Below are positions 41,774-50,436 of a stretch of 64,000 nucleotides of DNA, piece after piece; the stretch's first letter is position 1; the number at the start of each line of letters is the position of its first letter. The stretch is taken from NCBI RefSeq assembly GCF_027568515.1, contig NZ_JANKZF010000001.1:596795-660794 (forward strand), read 5' to 3'. Source of the stretch: Arthrobacter sp. HY1533. GTDB lineage: Bacteria; Actinomycetota; Actinomycetes; Actinomycetales; Micrococcaceae. The notes under the pieces are model-generated. The model was not told the DNA's origin. It saw nothing but the letters and a program-made list of their open reading frames with translations, and did no database searches. The position numbers and the translations under genes are program-made.

Positions 41774-43147
41774 TCAAAGGGCCCTTGCCGGCGCCGGGAG
41801 AATGCTGGCGGGCGTGGGGCGCACGCCCTTGCCTCCATTGCCCGTGCCGCCCCGGCCCATGCCGTGGTAGTTCCAGCCGGCTGCCCGCCAAGCGGACTGG
41901 TCCAGGGCATTGCGTCCGTCCAGCACCACCCGGCGCGACACCAGCTGCCCAGCCAGGACCGGATCCAGGGACGTGAACTGGGGCCAGGGCGTCAGCAGGA
42001 CCACCAGTTCGGCGCCGGCGAGGGCAGCGTTGGGCTCGGCTTCAAACTCCAGCTGCGGGTGCTGCAGCCACGCCCCGGCTGCCTCGGGGTCGCTGACCGT
42101 GACCCGGGCACCCTGCGCCGCCAGCTGGCCGGCCACGTCCAATGCCGGGGAATCACGGATGTCGTCCGTGTGTGGCTTGAACGCAGCCCCCAGGATCGTG
42201 ATGCGCTTGCCAGACACCTGGCCTCCGCACAGCCGGATGGCGTGTTCCACGGCCCGGTACCGGGCGTCGGCATTGATGCCGTCCACCAGGGACAGCAGCT
42301 CCTCGAGGGACTCGATGCCGTGCTGCTGCGCCTGGGCCCGGAAGGAGCGCAGGTCCTTGGGCAGGCAGCCGCCGCCAAAGCCAGCGCCCGCAGCCAGGTA
42401 CTTCCCGCCGATGCGCTCGTCGTGGCCCAGCGCCTGGGTGAGCTGGACGACGTCGGCCCCGGCCTGCTCGCAGAACTCGGACACGGCGTTGATGTAGGAG
42501 AGCTTCAGGGCCAGGAACGCGTTGGCGGAGACCTTGATGAGCTCTGCCGTGGCGAAGTTGGTCACCACCTTGGGTGTTCCCGCCGGCAGCGTTGCGTAGA
42601 CGGCGTCGAGCACTGTGCAGGCCCGGCTTCCTCCCAGGCCGCCGGCCACGCCGTACACCAGCCTGTCGGGCGCCAGGGAATCCTGCACGGCCGTGCCCTG
42701 GCGCAGGAACTCCGGGTTCCAGGCGACCTCGGCACCCGTGGCTGCCACCATGTCCGCCACCAGGGCAGCCGTCCCCACGGGCACGGTTGACTTGCCCACC
42801 ACCAGGGCCCCCGGTCGAAGCTGGGGCAGCAGCGATTCGACGGCGGCCAGCAGAAAGCCCAGGTCGGTGTTGTTGGCGGTCTTGGACTGGGGCGTGCCAA
42901 CACAGAGGAAGTGGACGTCGGCGTCCGCCAAGTCCGCCGGGTCGGCCGTGAAGGTGAGGCGTCCGGCGTCGTGCCCTGCCCGCAACAGCTCCGCCAGGCC
43001 GGGTTCGTGGAACGGCGCGTGCCCGTCGGCGAGCAGCGCAATCCGGCTGGTGTCCGTGTCGAGCCCGACGACGTGGTGCCCCAGGTGGGCCAGCGTGGCT
43101 GCGTGCACCGTGCCGAGGTAGCCTGCACCAATGACCGAGATCTTCAT
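41774..43147 (-). CDS. UDP-glucose 6-dehydrogenase family enzyme
   Basis: 457 residues. NAD-binding MKISVIGAGYLGTVHAATLA opens the protein; further motifs are VGTPQ, GKSTVPVGTA, NPEFLRQGTAVQDSLAPDR and the catalytic Cys in AGFGGGCLPKDLRSF, followed by ILGAAFKPHTDDIRDSPAL. These fit UDP-glucose dehydrogenase, giving UDP-glucuronate; GDP-mannose or UDP-ManNAc dehydrogenases are alternatives. A Gly-rich C-terminal extension (GMGRGGTGNGGKG) is unusual. It overlaps the glycosyltransferase stop as ATGA and has AAAGGAA, so the two are translated together. Confidence 0.93.
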   Translation of the reverse strand: MKISVIGAGYLGTVHAATLAHLGHHVVGLDTDTSRIALLADGHAPFHEPGLAELLRAGHDAGRLTFTADPADLADADVHFLCVGTPQSKTANNTDLGFLLAAVESLLPQLRPGALVVGKSTVPVGTAALVADMVAATGAEVAWNPEFLRQGTAVQDSLAPDRLVYGVAGGLGGSRACTVLDAVYATLPAGTPKVVTNFATAELIKVSANAFLALKLSYINAVSEFCEQAGADVVQLTQALGHDERIGGKYLAAGAGFGGGCLPKDLRSFRAQAQQHGIESLEELLSLVDGINADARYRAVEHAIRLCGGQVSGKRITILGAAFKPHTDDIRDSPALDVAGQLAAQGARVTVSDPEAAGAWLQHPQLEFEAEPNAALAGAELVVLLTPWPQFTSLDPVLAGQLVSRRVVLDGRNALDQSAWRAAGWNYHGMGRGGTGNGGKGVRPTPASILPAPARAL

Positions 43148-44289
43148 GGGGTTCCTTTCAGTGCGGCCGGTTGCCGCTGGTGCTCTTGGGTGGTTTGGGT
43201 GTACAGCTGCACCAGCTGGGCGCAGACCACGTCCCAGCTGCGGCCCTGCACCTGCGCGACGGCGGCCCGGGCAAAAGCTGCGCGTTTGGCGTCGTCGCCC
43301 AGGAGGTCTGCGGCATGGTCGCGCAGGGCATTGAGGTCGCCCGGAGGATAGAGCCAGCCGGTTCGGGAGGAGTCCACGAGGTCCAGGGGGCCGCCGCGGC
43401 CGGTGGCAACCACGGGCACCCCTGATGCCATGGCCTCCTGGATGGTTTGGCAGAACGTTTCCAGTTCGCCGGGATGCACAAAAAGGTCCAGGGAGGCCAT
43501 GGCCGTGGCCAGTTCCGCACCGCCCAGAAACCCCGTGAAGTGTGCTTGCGGCATGGCTGCCTCGAGTGCCTGGCGCTGGGGGCCGTCCCCAATGATGACC
43601 AGTTTCGTGTTGGGGATCCGGGACAGCACGGCGAGGTCGGCCACCTGCTTTTCCAGGGCGAGCCGCCCCACGTAGCCAACGATCTTTTGTCCGTCCGGAG
43701 CCACCATGGCGCGAAAGGTCTCGCTGCGCCTGCCCGGGTTGAAGCGCTCGGTGTCCACGCCGCGGCGCCACAGCTCGACGCGCGGAATGCCGTGGCCGCG
43801 CAGCTTGTTCACCGAGTCCGTGGAGGGGGCCAGGGTCCGGGTGGCGGCGAGGTGGATGCGTTCCACCCGCAGCCAGGCCCAGTTTTCCAGCAGGGCCATG
43901 CCGTATTTGGCCGCGTAGCCGGGGACGTCGGTCTGGTAGACGGCCACCGTGGGGATGCCCAGTGCCGCCGCCGCCCGGACGGCGCGCCAGCCCAGGACGA
44001 AGGGTGATGCCAGGTGGACGATGTCCGGGTTGAAATCGGCCAGGATGGCCTTCACCCTGGCCACCCCGCCAATGGCAATGCGGATGTTTGGGTATCCGGC
44101 CAGCGGGACGGCGGGAAGCCTCCGGACTGTGGCCCCCTCCACGGTGTCCGGCACCCGGTCAAGGGTGGACGGCGCAATGACCAGGACCTGGTCCCCGCGG
44201 GCGTCAAGGTGCTGCAGGATTTTCAGCAGTGAATGGGTGACCCCATTCATCTCGGGCAGGAACGATTCAGCAACGATTGCGACCTTCAC
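43144..44289 (-). CDS. GT4 glycosyltransferase, MgtA-like mannosyltransferase
   Basis: 381 residues, GT-B fold. Begins MKVAIVAESFLPEMNGVTHS, as in GDP-mannose-dependent alpha-mannosyltransferases of the MgtA/PimB group; acceptor-domain motif DVPGYAAKYGM; donor domain has GYVGRLALEKQV, VIIGDGPQR and the E(x7)E motif HPGELETFCQTIQEAMASG. GTG start. Coupled to the sugar dehydrogenase. In Corynebacterium MgtA adds mannose to glucuronosyl-diacylglycerol, so a dehydrogenase making UDP-glucuronate next door fits a mannosyl-glucuronosyl lipid pathway. That is inference; other polymer or lipid acceptors are possible. Confidence 0.88.
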   Translation of the reverse strand: MKVAIVAESFLPEMNGVTHSLLKILQHLDARGDQVLVIAPSTLDRVPDTVEGATVRRLPAVPLAGYPNIRIAIGGVARVKAILADFNPDIVHLASPFVLGWRAVRAAAALGIPTVAVYQTDVPGYAAKYGMALLENWAWLRVERIHLAATRTLAPSTDSVNKLRGHGIPRVELWRRGVDTERFNPGRRSETFRAMVAPDGQKIVGYVGRLALEKQVADLAVLSRIPNTKLVIIGDGPQRQALEAAMPQAHFTGFLGGAELATAMASLDLFVHPGELETFCQTIQEAMASGVPVVATGRGGPLDLVDSSRTGWLYPPGDLNALRDHAADLLGDDAKRAAFARAAVAQVQGRSWDVVCAQLVQLYTQTTQEHQRQPAALKGTP

Positions 44290-44394
44290 GCTTCAACCAT
44301 GGGCCGCCCAGGTGGCCTGCACGTGGGCCGGGCGGAACGCCGGGGTGAAGTTTGGGTGAACCGATGTGTTGCCCGCCAGGTTTTGGGCAAAGGG

Positions 44395-44431
44395 GAAGCC
44401 CCATCGGCCATATTGCCGTCGGTGGGGCTTC
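44395..44431 (-). terminator. Possible terminator hairpin
   Basis: GAAGCCCCA pairs with TGGGGCTTC around an inner CGG/CCG helix, followed on the minus strand by CCCCTTTG. It lies about 290 nt past the DsbA-like stop and 105 nt before the glycosyltransferase start. Confidence 0.55.
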
Positions 44432-44654
44432 GACTTTCATGCCGTCCTGTGACGTTGGCGGCCCGGCTGGATCCGTTGGCTTTCAGGACTTTTCACCGCG
44501 TCACCGGTGCCAATGAACCTTACTCGTGGGAGCGCCGCCGTGGCGGTGTCCCGACTATCAATGCGGTTCAGTCGCTGAATCTCTGGTTCCTGCTGGCCCT
44601 TTCCTTGGCGGATTGGGTAAGAACAAGTATGCACCTGCACTGGGGACATGACAA

Positions 44655-44698
44655 GGGCCGGCCGGGAAATTCCTGTGCAGGAAAATCCGTGCCGGCCC
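44655..44698 (-). terminator. Hairpin following the DsbA-like gene
   Basis: GGGCCGGC/GCCGGCCC encloses a second stem ATTCCTG/CAGGAAAAT, 24 nt past the stop. On the minus strand it ends in CTTGTC, a weak T-run. Confidence 0.65.
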
Positions 44699-44721
44699 GT
44701 GCCGCCCGGAGGCTAAGAAAA

Positions 44722-45348
44722 CTAGTTGAACTGCGGGTATTCGGAGCGGCTGCGCTTGATCTCGAAGAAGTACGGGAAACCGGCCAGGGTGACAGTGGCG
44801 TCCCACATCTTCCCGGCTTCCTCGCCGCGCGGGATGCGGGTGATGACGGGGCCAAAGAATGCGGTGCCGTTGAAGGCCACGATGGGTGTTCCCACGTCCT
44901 GGCCCACCTGGCTGATGCCTTCTGCATGGCTGGCGCGCAGGGCCACGTCGTAGGCGTCAGTGGTGGCGGCTGAAGCCAGTTCTGCCGGCAGGCCAACCTC
45001 GGCCAGCGACTTGGCGATGACGTCGTCCATGTTCGTGTTGGCGTTGTTGTGGATGTGGGTGCCCATGGCGTCGTACAGCGGCTTGATGAACTCTTTGCCG
45101 TGCTCCTGTGCGGCGGCGATGATGACCCGCACGGGACCCCAGGCATTGTCCATGCGTTCGCGGTATTCGGCCGGAAGCTCGCTGTTGTTTTCGTTCAGGA
45201 CCGAGAGACTCATGACGTGCCAGTCAACCTTGATGTTGCGGACTTCCTCCACCTCGCCGATCCAGCGGGACGTTGCCCAGGCGAAGGGGCAGGCGGGGTC
45301 GAACCAAAAGTCGGCCTTCTCGGCTTCGGCTACAACATTCTCAGGCAC
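44722..45348 (-). CDS. DsbA-family oxidoreductase, Rv2466c ortholog with CPFA motif
   Basis: 208 residues. From memory it aligns along its whole length with mycothiol-dependent nitroreductase Rv2466c of M. tuberculosis: [68 protein letters not shown] and [14 protein letters not shown]. The active site is C20-P-F-A23, where Rv2466c has CPWC, so the resolving cysteine is absent and catalysis should be monothiol, through a mixed disulfide with mycothiol. No signal peptide: cytosolic. Next to clpX here; in M. tuberculosis the same gene set lies together. Starts at ATG. Confidence 0.92.
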   Translation of the reverse strand: MPENVVAEAEKADFWFDPACPFAWATSRWIGEVEEVRNIKVDWHVMSLSVLNENNSELPAEYRERMDNAWGPVRVIIAAAQEHGKEFIKPLYDAMGTHIHNNANTNMDDVIAKSLAEVGLPAELASAATTDAYDVALRASHAEGISQVGQDVGTPIVAFNGTAFFGPVITRIPRGEEAGKMWDATVTLAGFPYFFEIKRSRSEYPQFN

Positions 45349-45458
45349 GTTGGATCTCCTTGGTGGGTTTGGCTTTCAGAAGCGTGGAGGGCGCTGCCCT
45401 CCCCTAGCTGCAACGGGCAGCGGCCGCCGGCTATTCCACGGCCAGGCCGCGGCGTGGC

Positions 45459-46745
45459 TCAGGCGGACTTGTTGCGGCGCTTGGCCACGACCTCGTGCGG
45501 GATGAGAGTGGGCTCTGCGGTGCGGCCCACCACGTCGGCGGTGATGACCACAGTGGCAATGTCCTCGCGGCTGGGCAGGTCAAACATGACCGGCTGCAGC
45601 ACCTCTTCAAGGATGGCGCGCAGTCCGCGGGCTCCGGTCCCCCGGGCCAAGGCCAGATCGGCAATGGCCGTGAGGGCTTCCTCATCAAACTCGAGGTCGA
45701 CGCCGTCGAGCGTGAACATCTTCTGGTACTGCTTGACCAGGGCGTTCTTGGGCTCGGTCAGGATCTGGATCAGGGCGGTGCGGTCCAGCTGGGTCACTGT
45801 GGTGATGACCGGCAGGCGGCCGATGAACTCGGGGATCAGGCCGAACTTGAGCAGGTCCTCGGGCATGACGTCGGCGTAGCTGGCCTCGGACTGCTTGAGT
45901 GCACTGAGCGGCGCCCCGAAGCCGATGCCCTTCTTGCCGGCGCGGGAGCCGATGATTTCCTCGAGCCCTGCGAAGGCGCCGGCCACGATGAACAGCACGT
46001 TGGTGGTGTCAATCTGGATGAATTCCTGGTGGGGGTGCTTGCGCCCGCCCTGCGGCGGCACCGAGGCCACCGTGCCTTCGAGAATCTTCAGCAGCGCCTG
46101 CTGCACGCCCTCGCCGGAGACGTCACGGGTGATGGAGGGGTTCTCGGACTTGCGCGAGATCTTGTCGATCTCGTCAATGTAGATGATGCCCTGCTCGGCC
46201 TTCTTGATGTCGAAGTCGGCGGCCTGGATGAGCTTCAGGAGGATGTTTTCGACATCCTCGCCCACGTAGCCGGCTTCGGTCAGGGCAGTGGCGTCGGCGA
46301 CGGCGAACGGCACGTTCAGGCGGCGGGCCAGGGTCTGGGCCAGGTAGGTCTTGCCGCAGCCGGTGGGGCCAACCAGCAGGATGTTGGACTTGGCGATCTC
46401 CACCTCGTCGTGGACGCCGCCGGAGATGGTGTTGCTCTTGACGGCGTGGCCGGACTGGATGCGCTTGTAGTGGTTGTACACGGCGACGGCGAGGGAGCGC
46501 TTGGCGGGCTCCTGGCCGATCACATATTCCTGCAGGAAGTCGAAGATCTCCCGCGGCTTGGGCAGTTCAAAGGCGTCGAGGTCGGCCACCTCGGCCAGTT
46601 CCTCGTCGATGATCTCATTGCACAGTTCAATGCATTCGTCGCAGATGTAGACCCCAGGGCCGGCAATGAGCTTGCGGACCTGTTTCTGGCTCTTGCCGCA
46701 GAAGGAGCACTTCAGCAGATCGGTGCTTTCGCCCATCCTGGCCAT
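45459..46745 (-). CDS. clpX: ATP-dependent Clp protease ATP-binding subunit ClpX
   Basis: 428 residues. The zinc-binding domain has [11 protein letters not shown] and CDEC (residues 13-41); AAA+ motifs are [15 protein letters not shown] (Walker A, about residue 122), IIYIDEIDK (Walker B), the pore loop AGYVGED, IGF in [10 protein letters not shown] for ClpP docking, and sensor 2 [11 protein letters not shown] with AAGGA upstream. Unfolds tagged proteins and feeds ClpP1P2. A terminator separates it from clpP2. Confidence 0.99.
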   Translation of the reverse strand: MARMGESTDLLKCSFCGKSQKQVRKLIAGPGVYICDECIELCNEIIDEELAEVADLDAFELPKPREIFDFLQEYVIGQEPAKRSLAVAVYNHYKRIQSGHAVKSNTISGGVHDEVEIAKSNILLVGPTGCGKTYLAQTLARRLNVPFAVADATALTEAGYVGEDVENILLKLIQAADFDIKKAEQGIIYIDEIDKISRKSENPSITRDVSGEGVQQALLKILEGTVASVPPQGGRKHPHQEFIQIDTTNVLFIVAGAFAGLEEIIGSRAGKKGIGFGAPLSALKQSEASYADVMPEDLLKFGLIPEFIGRLPVITTVTQLDRTALIQILTEPKNALVKQYQKMFTLDGVDLEFDEEALTAIADLALARGTGARGLRAILEEVLQPVMFDLPSREDIATVVITADVVGRTAEPTLIPHEVVAKRRNKSA

Positions 46746-46883
46746 TGATGTGTCCTTCCGCGAATAACCCGCCGGCGGCGGCGCTACCCCTGCAACTTGT
46801 TCAATCCCGGGCCGGTGCCCGGAACGTCCTACGAATTACATTCCACTCTAAGCCACGGTGCGGACATTGGGTGGACTGCAAAC

Positions 46884-46917
46884 GCCGGAACAGGGGAATT
46901 CTTCCCCCTGTTCCGGC
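46884..46917 (-). terminator. Terminator of clpP1-clpP2
   Basis: GCCGGAACAGGGG pairs over 13 bp with CCCCTGTTCCGGC; the tail on the minus strand is GTTTGC, so only a moderate T-run. It lies 16 nt past the clpP2 stop and ahead of clpX. Confidence 0.75.
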
Positions 46918-46932
46918 ATCTGGTGGAGCGTC

Positions 46933-47607
46933 TTAGCGGGTGATGGCCGCCGGCTTGATCTTGCGCGGTGCCAGCACCTCATCGATCAGGCCGTACTCCT
47001 TGGCCTGTGCTGCGGTGAGGATGTTGTCACGCTCAATGTCGTTGCTGACCTGCTCCGGCGTGCGGCCGGAGTGGTCGGCGAGCGTGTTTTCGAGCCATTC
47101 ACGCATGCGCATGACCTCGTTGGCCTGGATTTCCAGGTCGGAGGCCTGGCCGCCCTGGCCGCCGGACAGTGCGGGCTGGTGGATCAGCACGCGGGCGTTC
47201 GGCAGGGCAAGGCGCTTGCCGGGGGCACCGGCGGCCAGCAGCACGGCGGCGGCGGATGCTGCCTGGCCCAGGCAGACGGTCTGGATCTCGGGGCGGATGA
47301 ACTGCATGGTGTCGTAGATGGCCGTCATGGCCGTGAACGATCCGCCGGGAGAGTTGATGTACAAGGTGATGTCGCGGTCGGTGTCGTCGGCTTCCAGCAC
47401 GAGCAGCTGGGCCATAACGTCGTCGGCCGAGGCGTCGTCAACCTGGACGCCCAGGAAGATGATGCGGTCCTCGAACAGCTTGGTGTACGGGTCCTGGCGC
47501 TTGAAGCCGTAGGGGGTCCGCTCCTCGAACTGGGGAAGGACGTAGCGGCTGGTGGGCAGGTTGCCGGCAGTGTGGCCAAATGCTGTGCTGCCAAAGTTGT
47601 AGGTCAT
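46933..47607 (-). CDS. clpP2: ATP-dependent Clp protease proteolytic subunit ClpP2
   Basis: 224 residues from ATG ([20 protein letters not shown]), with AGGAG 9 nt upstream. Catalytic Ser118 in GQAASAAAV and His143 in LIHQP; the YINSPGGS substrate-binding strand is at 83-90. A Thr/Gly-rich N-terminal extension of about 40 residues precedes the body, typical for actinobacterial ClpP2. It follows clpP1 by 41 nt, and the two subunits form a mixed 14-mer. Confidence 0.98.
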   Translation of the reverse strand: MTYNFGSTAFGHTAGNLPTSRYVLPQFEERTPYGFKRQDPYTKLFEDRIIFLGVQVDDASADDVMAQLLVLEADDTDRDITLYINSPGGSFTAMTAIYDTMQFIRPEIQTVCLGQAASAAAVLLAAGAPGKRLALPNARVLIHQPALSGGQGGQASDLEIQANEVMRMREWLENTLADHSGRTPEQVSNDIERDNILTAAQAKEYGLIDEVLAPRKIKPAAITR

Positions 47608-47648
47608 GATTTGTTGCTCCTGAATTCTAGGATTCTCTTTGGCTTGCT

Positions 47649-48269
47649 TTACTTGGCGCTGGTTCCGCCGCCACCGGCGACGGTTCCTGCGTGGCGGGCG
47701 ATCTTGTCGAAGAAGCCGTATTCCAGCGCTTCCTGGGCCGTGAACCACTTGTCGCGGTCGTTGTCCGTAAGGATCTTTTCCACGCTCTGGCCGGTCTGCT
47801 CGGCTGTCAGCTCGGCCATGACCTTCTTCATGTGCAGGATCAGCTCGGCCTGGATCTTGATGTCCGACGCCGTTCCGCCAATGCCGCCGGAGGGCTGGTG
47901 CATGAGGACGCGGGCGTTGGGCGTGGCGTAGCGCTTGCCCTTGGTGCCCGAGGAGAGCAGGAACTGGCCCATCGAGGCGGCCAGGCCTGTGGCGACCGTG
48001 ACGACGTCGTTCGGGATGAACTCCATGGTGTCGTAGATGGCCATGCCGGCAGTCACCGAGCCGCCGGGAGAGTTGATGTAAAGGTAGATGTCCTTTTCCG
48101 GGTCCTCGGCCGAGAGCAGCAGCAGCTGCGAGCAGATCAGGTTGGCGTTGTCATCACGGACTTCCGAGCCCAGCCAAATGATGCGTTCCTTCAGCAGGCG
48201 GTTGTAGATGTACTGGTCCGAGCCGTTGGACTCCGCGCCGGCCATCGTGGGGGTGGTGTGCTGTGCCAT
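47649..48269 (-). CDS. clpP1: ATP-dependent Clp protease proteolytic subunit ClpP1
   Basis: 206 residues from ATG ([16 protein letters not shown]), with AGGAGAGG upstream. Catalytic Ser99 in GLAASMGQF and His124 in [17 protein letters not shown] marks the substrate groove. Met9 (MAGAES) is an alternative start. First gene of clpP1-clpP2. No ClgR-type operator could be identified with confidence in the 271 nt upstream. Confidence 0.98.
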   Translation of the reverse strand: MAQHTTPTMAGAESNGSDQYIYNRLLKERIIWLGSEVRDDNANLICSQLLLLSAEDPEKDIYLYINSPGGSVTAGMAIYDTMEFIPNDVVTVATGLAASMGQFLLSSGTKGKRYATPNARVLMHQPSGGIGGTASDIKIQAELILHMKKVMAELTAEQTGQSVEKILTDNDRDKWFTAQEALEYGFFDKIARHAGTVAGGGGTSAK

Positions 48270-48472
48270 GGTGGGTTTACCTCTCCTTCGTGCGGCCCGC
48301 CGGGCGGGCCCGGCGTGACCATCACTGATGTTCACTACTTGGACAGTAGCCCTTTTCGGCGCCCATTTGGCCCCCACGGGTGCGCTGTTCGCTGTCGGCG
48401 CACGATCGCTGCGCCTTGGGCGGACAGGGGAACATTCCGCTCCGCGGCGGTGTTGAATGCGGGCATGAAAAA

Positions 48473-48509
48473 GCCGCTGCCGGCCCCTCGGGAGGTGGCC
48501 GGCAGCGGC
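48473..48509 (-). terminator. Terminator of tig
   Basis: A 13-bp perfect stem GCCGCTGCCGGCC/GGCCGGCAGCGGC followed on the minus strand by TTTTTC. The remaining DNA up to clpP1 (48270-48472) holds the clpP1 promoter region; no gene is seen there. Confidence 0.92.
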
Positions 48510-48540
48510 CGGTAATTCACATGGTTTCCCTGGTGGGAAA

Positions 48541-49911
48541 TTAGATGCGGGCTTCGCCCGGATCGCTCACTGCGGTGGCCTCGATGACCTCGTCCTCGCC
48601 GGCAATCTCTTCTTCTTCGGAAGCGACTGAGACGAAGTCGGTCAGGTCCACAACGGCACCTTCGGAGTCCTTCACAACGGCCTTGCCCAGGACTGCGGCA
48701 AGTGCCTTGCGGCGGCGGACTTCGCCAACGATCATGTTGACCTGGCCGGAGGAATCCAGCATCTGTGCGAACTGGTTCGGGTCCATGCCGTACTGGCTGG
48801 CCGAGGAGACGATGTAGTCGATCAGTTCAGCCTGGCTGACGCTGACTTCTTCCTTCTCTGCAATGGCGTCGAGGATGATCTCGTTGCGGAAGGCCTTCTC
48901 GGTGTTTTCCTTGACCTCGGCGCGGTGCTCCTCGGTGTCGTGCTCTTCGGCGCCGTGTGAGTTCTCGGGGCGGAAGTGCTGCTCGAGCTGCTCGGCGATG
49001 ACGGAGTCCGGAACCGGAACCTCGACGAGTGCAACGAGCTTCTCCAGGACCTTGTCGCGGGCCTCAACACCCTGCTCGACGGTCTTGGATTCGGCGGCCT
49101 GCTTGGCCAGGTCTTCCTTCAGTTCGGCAATGGTGTCGAACTCGGAAGCCAGCTGTGCGAAGTCGTCGTTTGCCTCGGGCAGTTCGCGGACCTTCACGGA
49201 GGTGACCTTGACGGTGACCTGTGCTTCTTCACCTGCGTGCTCGCCGCCGGCCAGCTTGGTGTTGAAGATTGCCTCTTCGCCGGCGGACAGGCCGGTTGCA
49301 GCCTCGTCCAGGCCGTCCAGCATGTTGCCGGCACCGATCTGGTAGGACAGGTCGGCAGCGGAGTCAACCTCTTCGCCGTCGATCTTGGCGTCGATGTTGA
49401 TGGTGAGGAAGTCACCCTCGGCGGCCGGGCGGTCTTCAACCTTCAGCGTGCCGAAGCGGCCGCGGAGCTCGTCCAGTGCCTTGGTGGTGTCTTCTTCGGA
49501 AGCCTCAACAGCGGCAACCTCGACCTCGAGGCCTTCGTAGGCGGGCAGCTCGATCTCGGGGCGGATGTCCAGTTCAACCTGGAACTTGACCACGCCGTCG
49601 GTGCCGGAGGGGTCCGGAACCTCGGTGATTTCAACCTCGGGACGGCTCAAGGGGATGAGCTTGTTTTCGACAACGGCTTCCTGGTACCAGCCGTTGAGGC
49701 CGGAGTTGATGGCGGTTTCCAGGACGTAGCCGCGGCCAACGCGCTGATCGATCAGCGAGTTGGGGACCTTGCCCTTGCGGAAGCCGGGTACCTGGACCTG
49801 CGTACCAATGGTCTTGTAAGCCTCGGTGATGCTGGGCTTCAATTCCTCAAAGGAAACCTCAACATCGAGCTTTACACGAGTGGGTGTGAGGGTTTCGACA
49901 GCGCTCTTCAC
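48541..49911 (-). CDS. tig: Trigger factor
   Basis: 456 residues from GTG ([20 protein letters not shown]). The ribosome-docking signature GFRKGKVP is present (about residues 44-51), followed by the FKBP-type PPIase domain (about 150-245) and the C-terminal chaperone arms. A strongly acidic tail ([18 protein letters not shown]) is typical of actinobacteria. AGGAG lies 10 nt before GTG. It binds nascent chains at the exit tunnel; its place upstream of clpP1P2-clpX is conserved. Confidence 0.98.
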   Translation of the reverse strand: MKSAVETLTPTRVKLDVEVSFEELKPSITEAYKTIGTQVQVPGFRKGKVPNSLIDQRVGRGYVLETAINSGLNGWYQEAVVENKLIPLSRPEVEITEVPDPSGTDGVVKFQVELDIRPEIELPAYEGLEVEVAAVEASEEDTTKALDELRGRFGTLKVEDRPAAEGDFLTINIDAKIDGEEVDSAADLSYQIGAGNMLDGLDEAATGLSAGEEAIFNTKLAGGEHAGEEAQVTVKVTSVKVRELPEANDDFAQLASEFDTIAELKEDLAKQAAESKTVEQGVEARDKVLEKLVALVEVPVPDSVIAEQLEQHFRPENSHGAEEHDTEEHRAEVKENTEKAFRNEIILDAIAEKEEVSVSQAELIDYIVSSASQYGMDPNQFAQMLDSSGQVNMIVGEVRRRKALAAVLGKAVVKDSEGAVVDLTDFVSVASEEEEIAGEDEVIEATAVSDPGEARI

Positions 49912-50000
49912 AGCGTGGTACTCCTGATGGTCTGTTGATGGATATTTAGGCCCAGCACATGGGCAGTCACTGACCAAACGTGAACCGGATAATGCTGAAG

Positions 50001-50073
50001 TCGGGGCGACAGGACTCGAACCTGCGGTCTCCTGCTCCCAAAGCAGGCGCGCTAGCCACTACGCTACGCCCCG
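50001..50073 (-). tRNA. tRNA-Pro(TGG)
   Basis: 73 nt, acceptor stem CGGGGCG/CGCCCCG with A73; CCA is not encoded. Anticodon stem CCTGC/GCAGG with loop TTTGGGA, giving anticodon TGG. T arm contains GGTTCGAGTCC. Lies just before tig on the same strand. Confidence 0.96.
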
Positions 50074-50154
50074 TAGTTGCCCGGAACAGTCTACGGGCAA
50101 AGGTTCCCAGATGCACAATCGCCCCCGCCGGGCACTGCCTTGCCTTGCGGGGCA

Positions 50155-50186
50155 ACAAAAAATCCCCGGCCAGCGGGCCGGGGATT
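50155..50186 (-). terminator. Terminator of tRNA-Gly
   Basis: An 11-bp stem AATCCCCGGCC/GGCCGGGGATT with AGCG loop, followed on the minus strand by TTTTTTGTTG. It separates tRNA-Gly from tRNA-Pro, so the two are transcribed separately. Confidence 0.92.
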
Positions 50187-50194
50187 CTTTATTT

Positions 50195-50268
50195 TGGAGG
50201 GGGCGACGGGAATCGAACCCGCGTAATCAGTTTGGAAGACTGAGGCTTTACCATTAAGCTACGCCCCC
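50195..50268 (-). tRNA. tRNA-Gly(TCC)
   Basis: 74 nt with encoded CCA. Acceptor stem GGGGGCG/CGCCCCC, T73; anticodon stem TCAGT/ACTGA with loop CTTCCAA, giving anticodon TCC, which reads GGA/GGG. T arm has GGTTCGATTCC. Confidence 0.96.
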
Positions 50269-50364
50269 GAGATATCGGGGGTTTTTCGGCTTTTGGCCGA
50301 ACAACTCCGTAACAGTATCAACCCCTTTGCCTGTCCCGCAAATCGTGGTCCGGCGGCCTTGAAA

Positions 50365-50428
50365 AATGACACCGATCCCGCTTTCCGCGCCCGGAATCCC
50401 GGGCGCGGAAAGCGGGATCGGTGTCATT
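50365..50428. repeat. 30-bp perfect hairpin between tRNA-Gly and nei
   Basis: The left arm AATGACACCGATCCCGCTTT.. and right arm ..AAAGCGGGATCGGTGTCATT pair over 30 bp without mismatch around a 4-nt AATC loop. It ends 8 nt before the nei stop codon, in the 3' flank of that minus-strand gene. No T-run follows. It has the same position relative to its gene as the hairpin after RNase E/G. Confidence 0.9.
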
Positions 50429-50436
50429 GTCCGGAA

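Larger units (their letters stand above)
44290..44721. other. Intergenic region with two hairpins
   Basis: 432 bp between the glycosyltransferase start and the DsbA-like stop. It contains two hairpins (listed separately) and should hold the promoter of the glycosyltransferase-dehydrogenase-hydrolase unit. Plus-strand open frames here have no supporting features. No RNA gene is recognisable. Confidence 0.5.

Noticed and set aside
44233..44973. 246-codon plus-strand ORF in the glycosyltransferase/DsbA gap
   Set aside because: Half of it is antisense to the DsbA-like gene; the remaining part has no ribosome binding site and crosses two hairpins.
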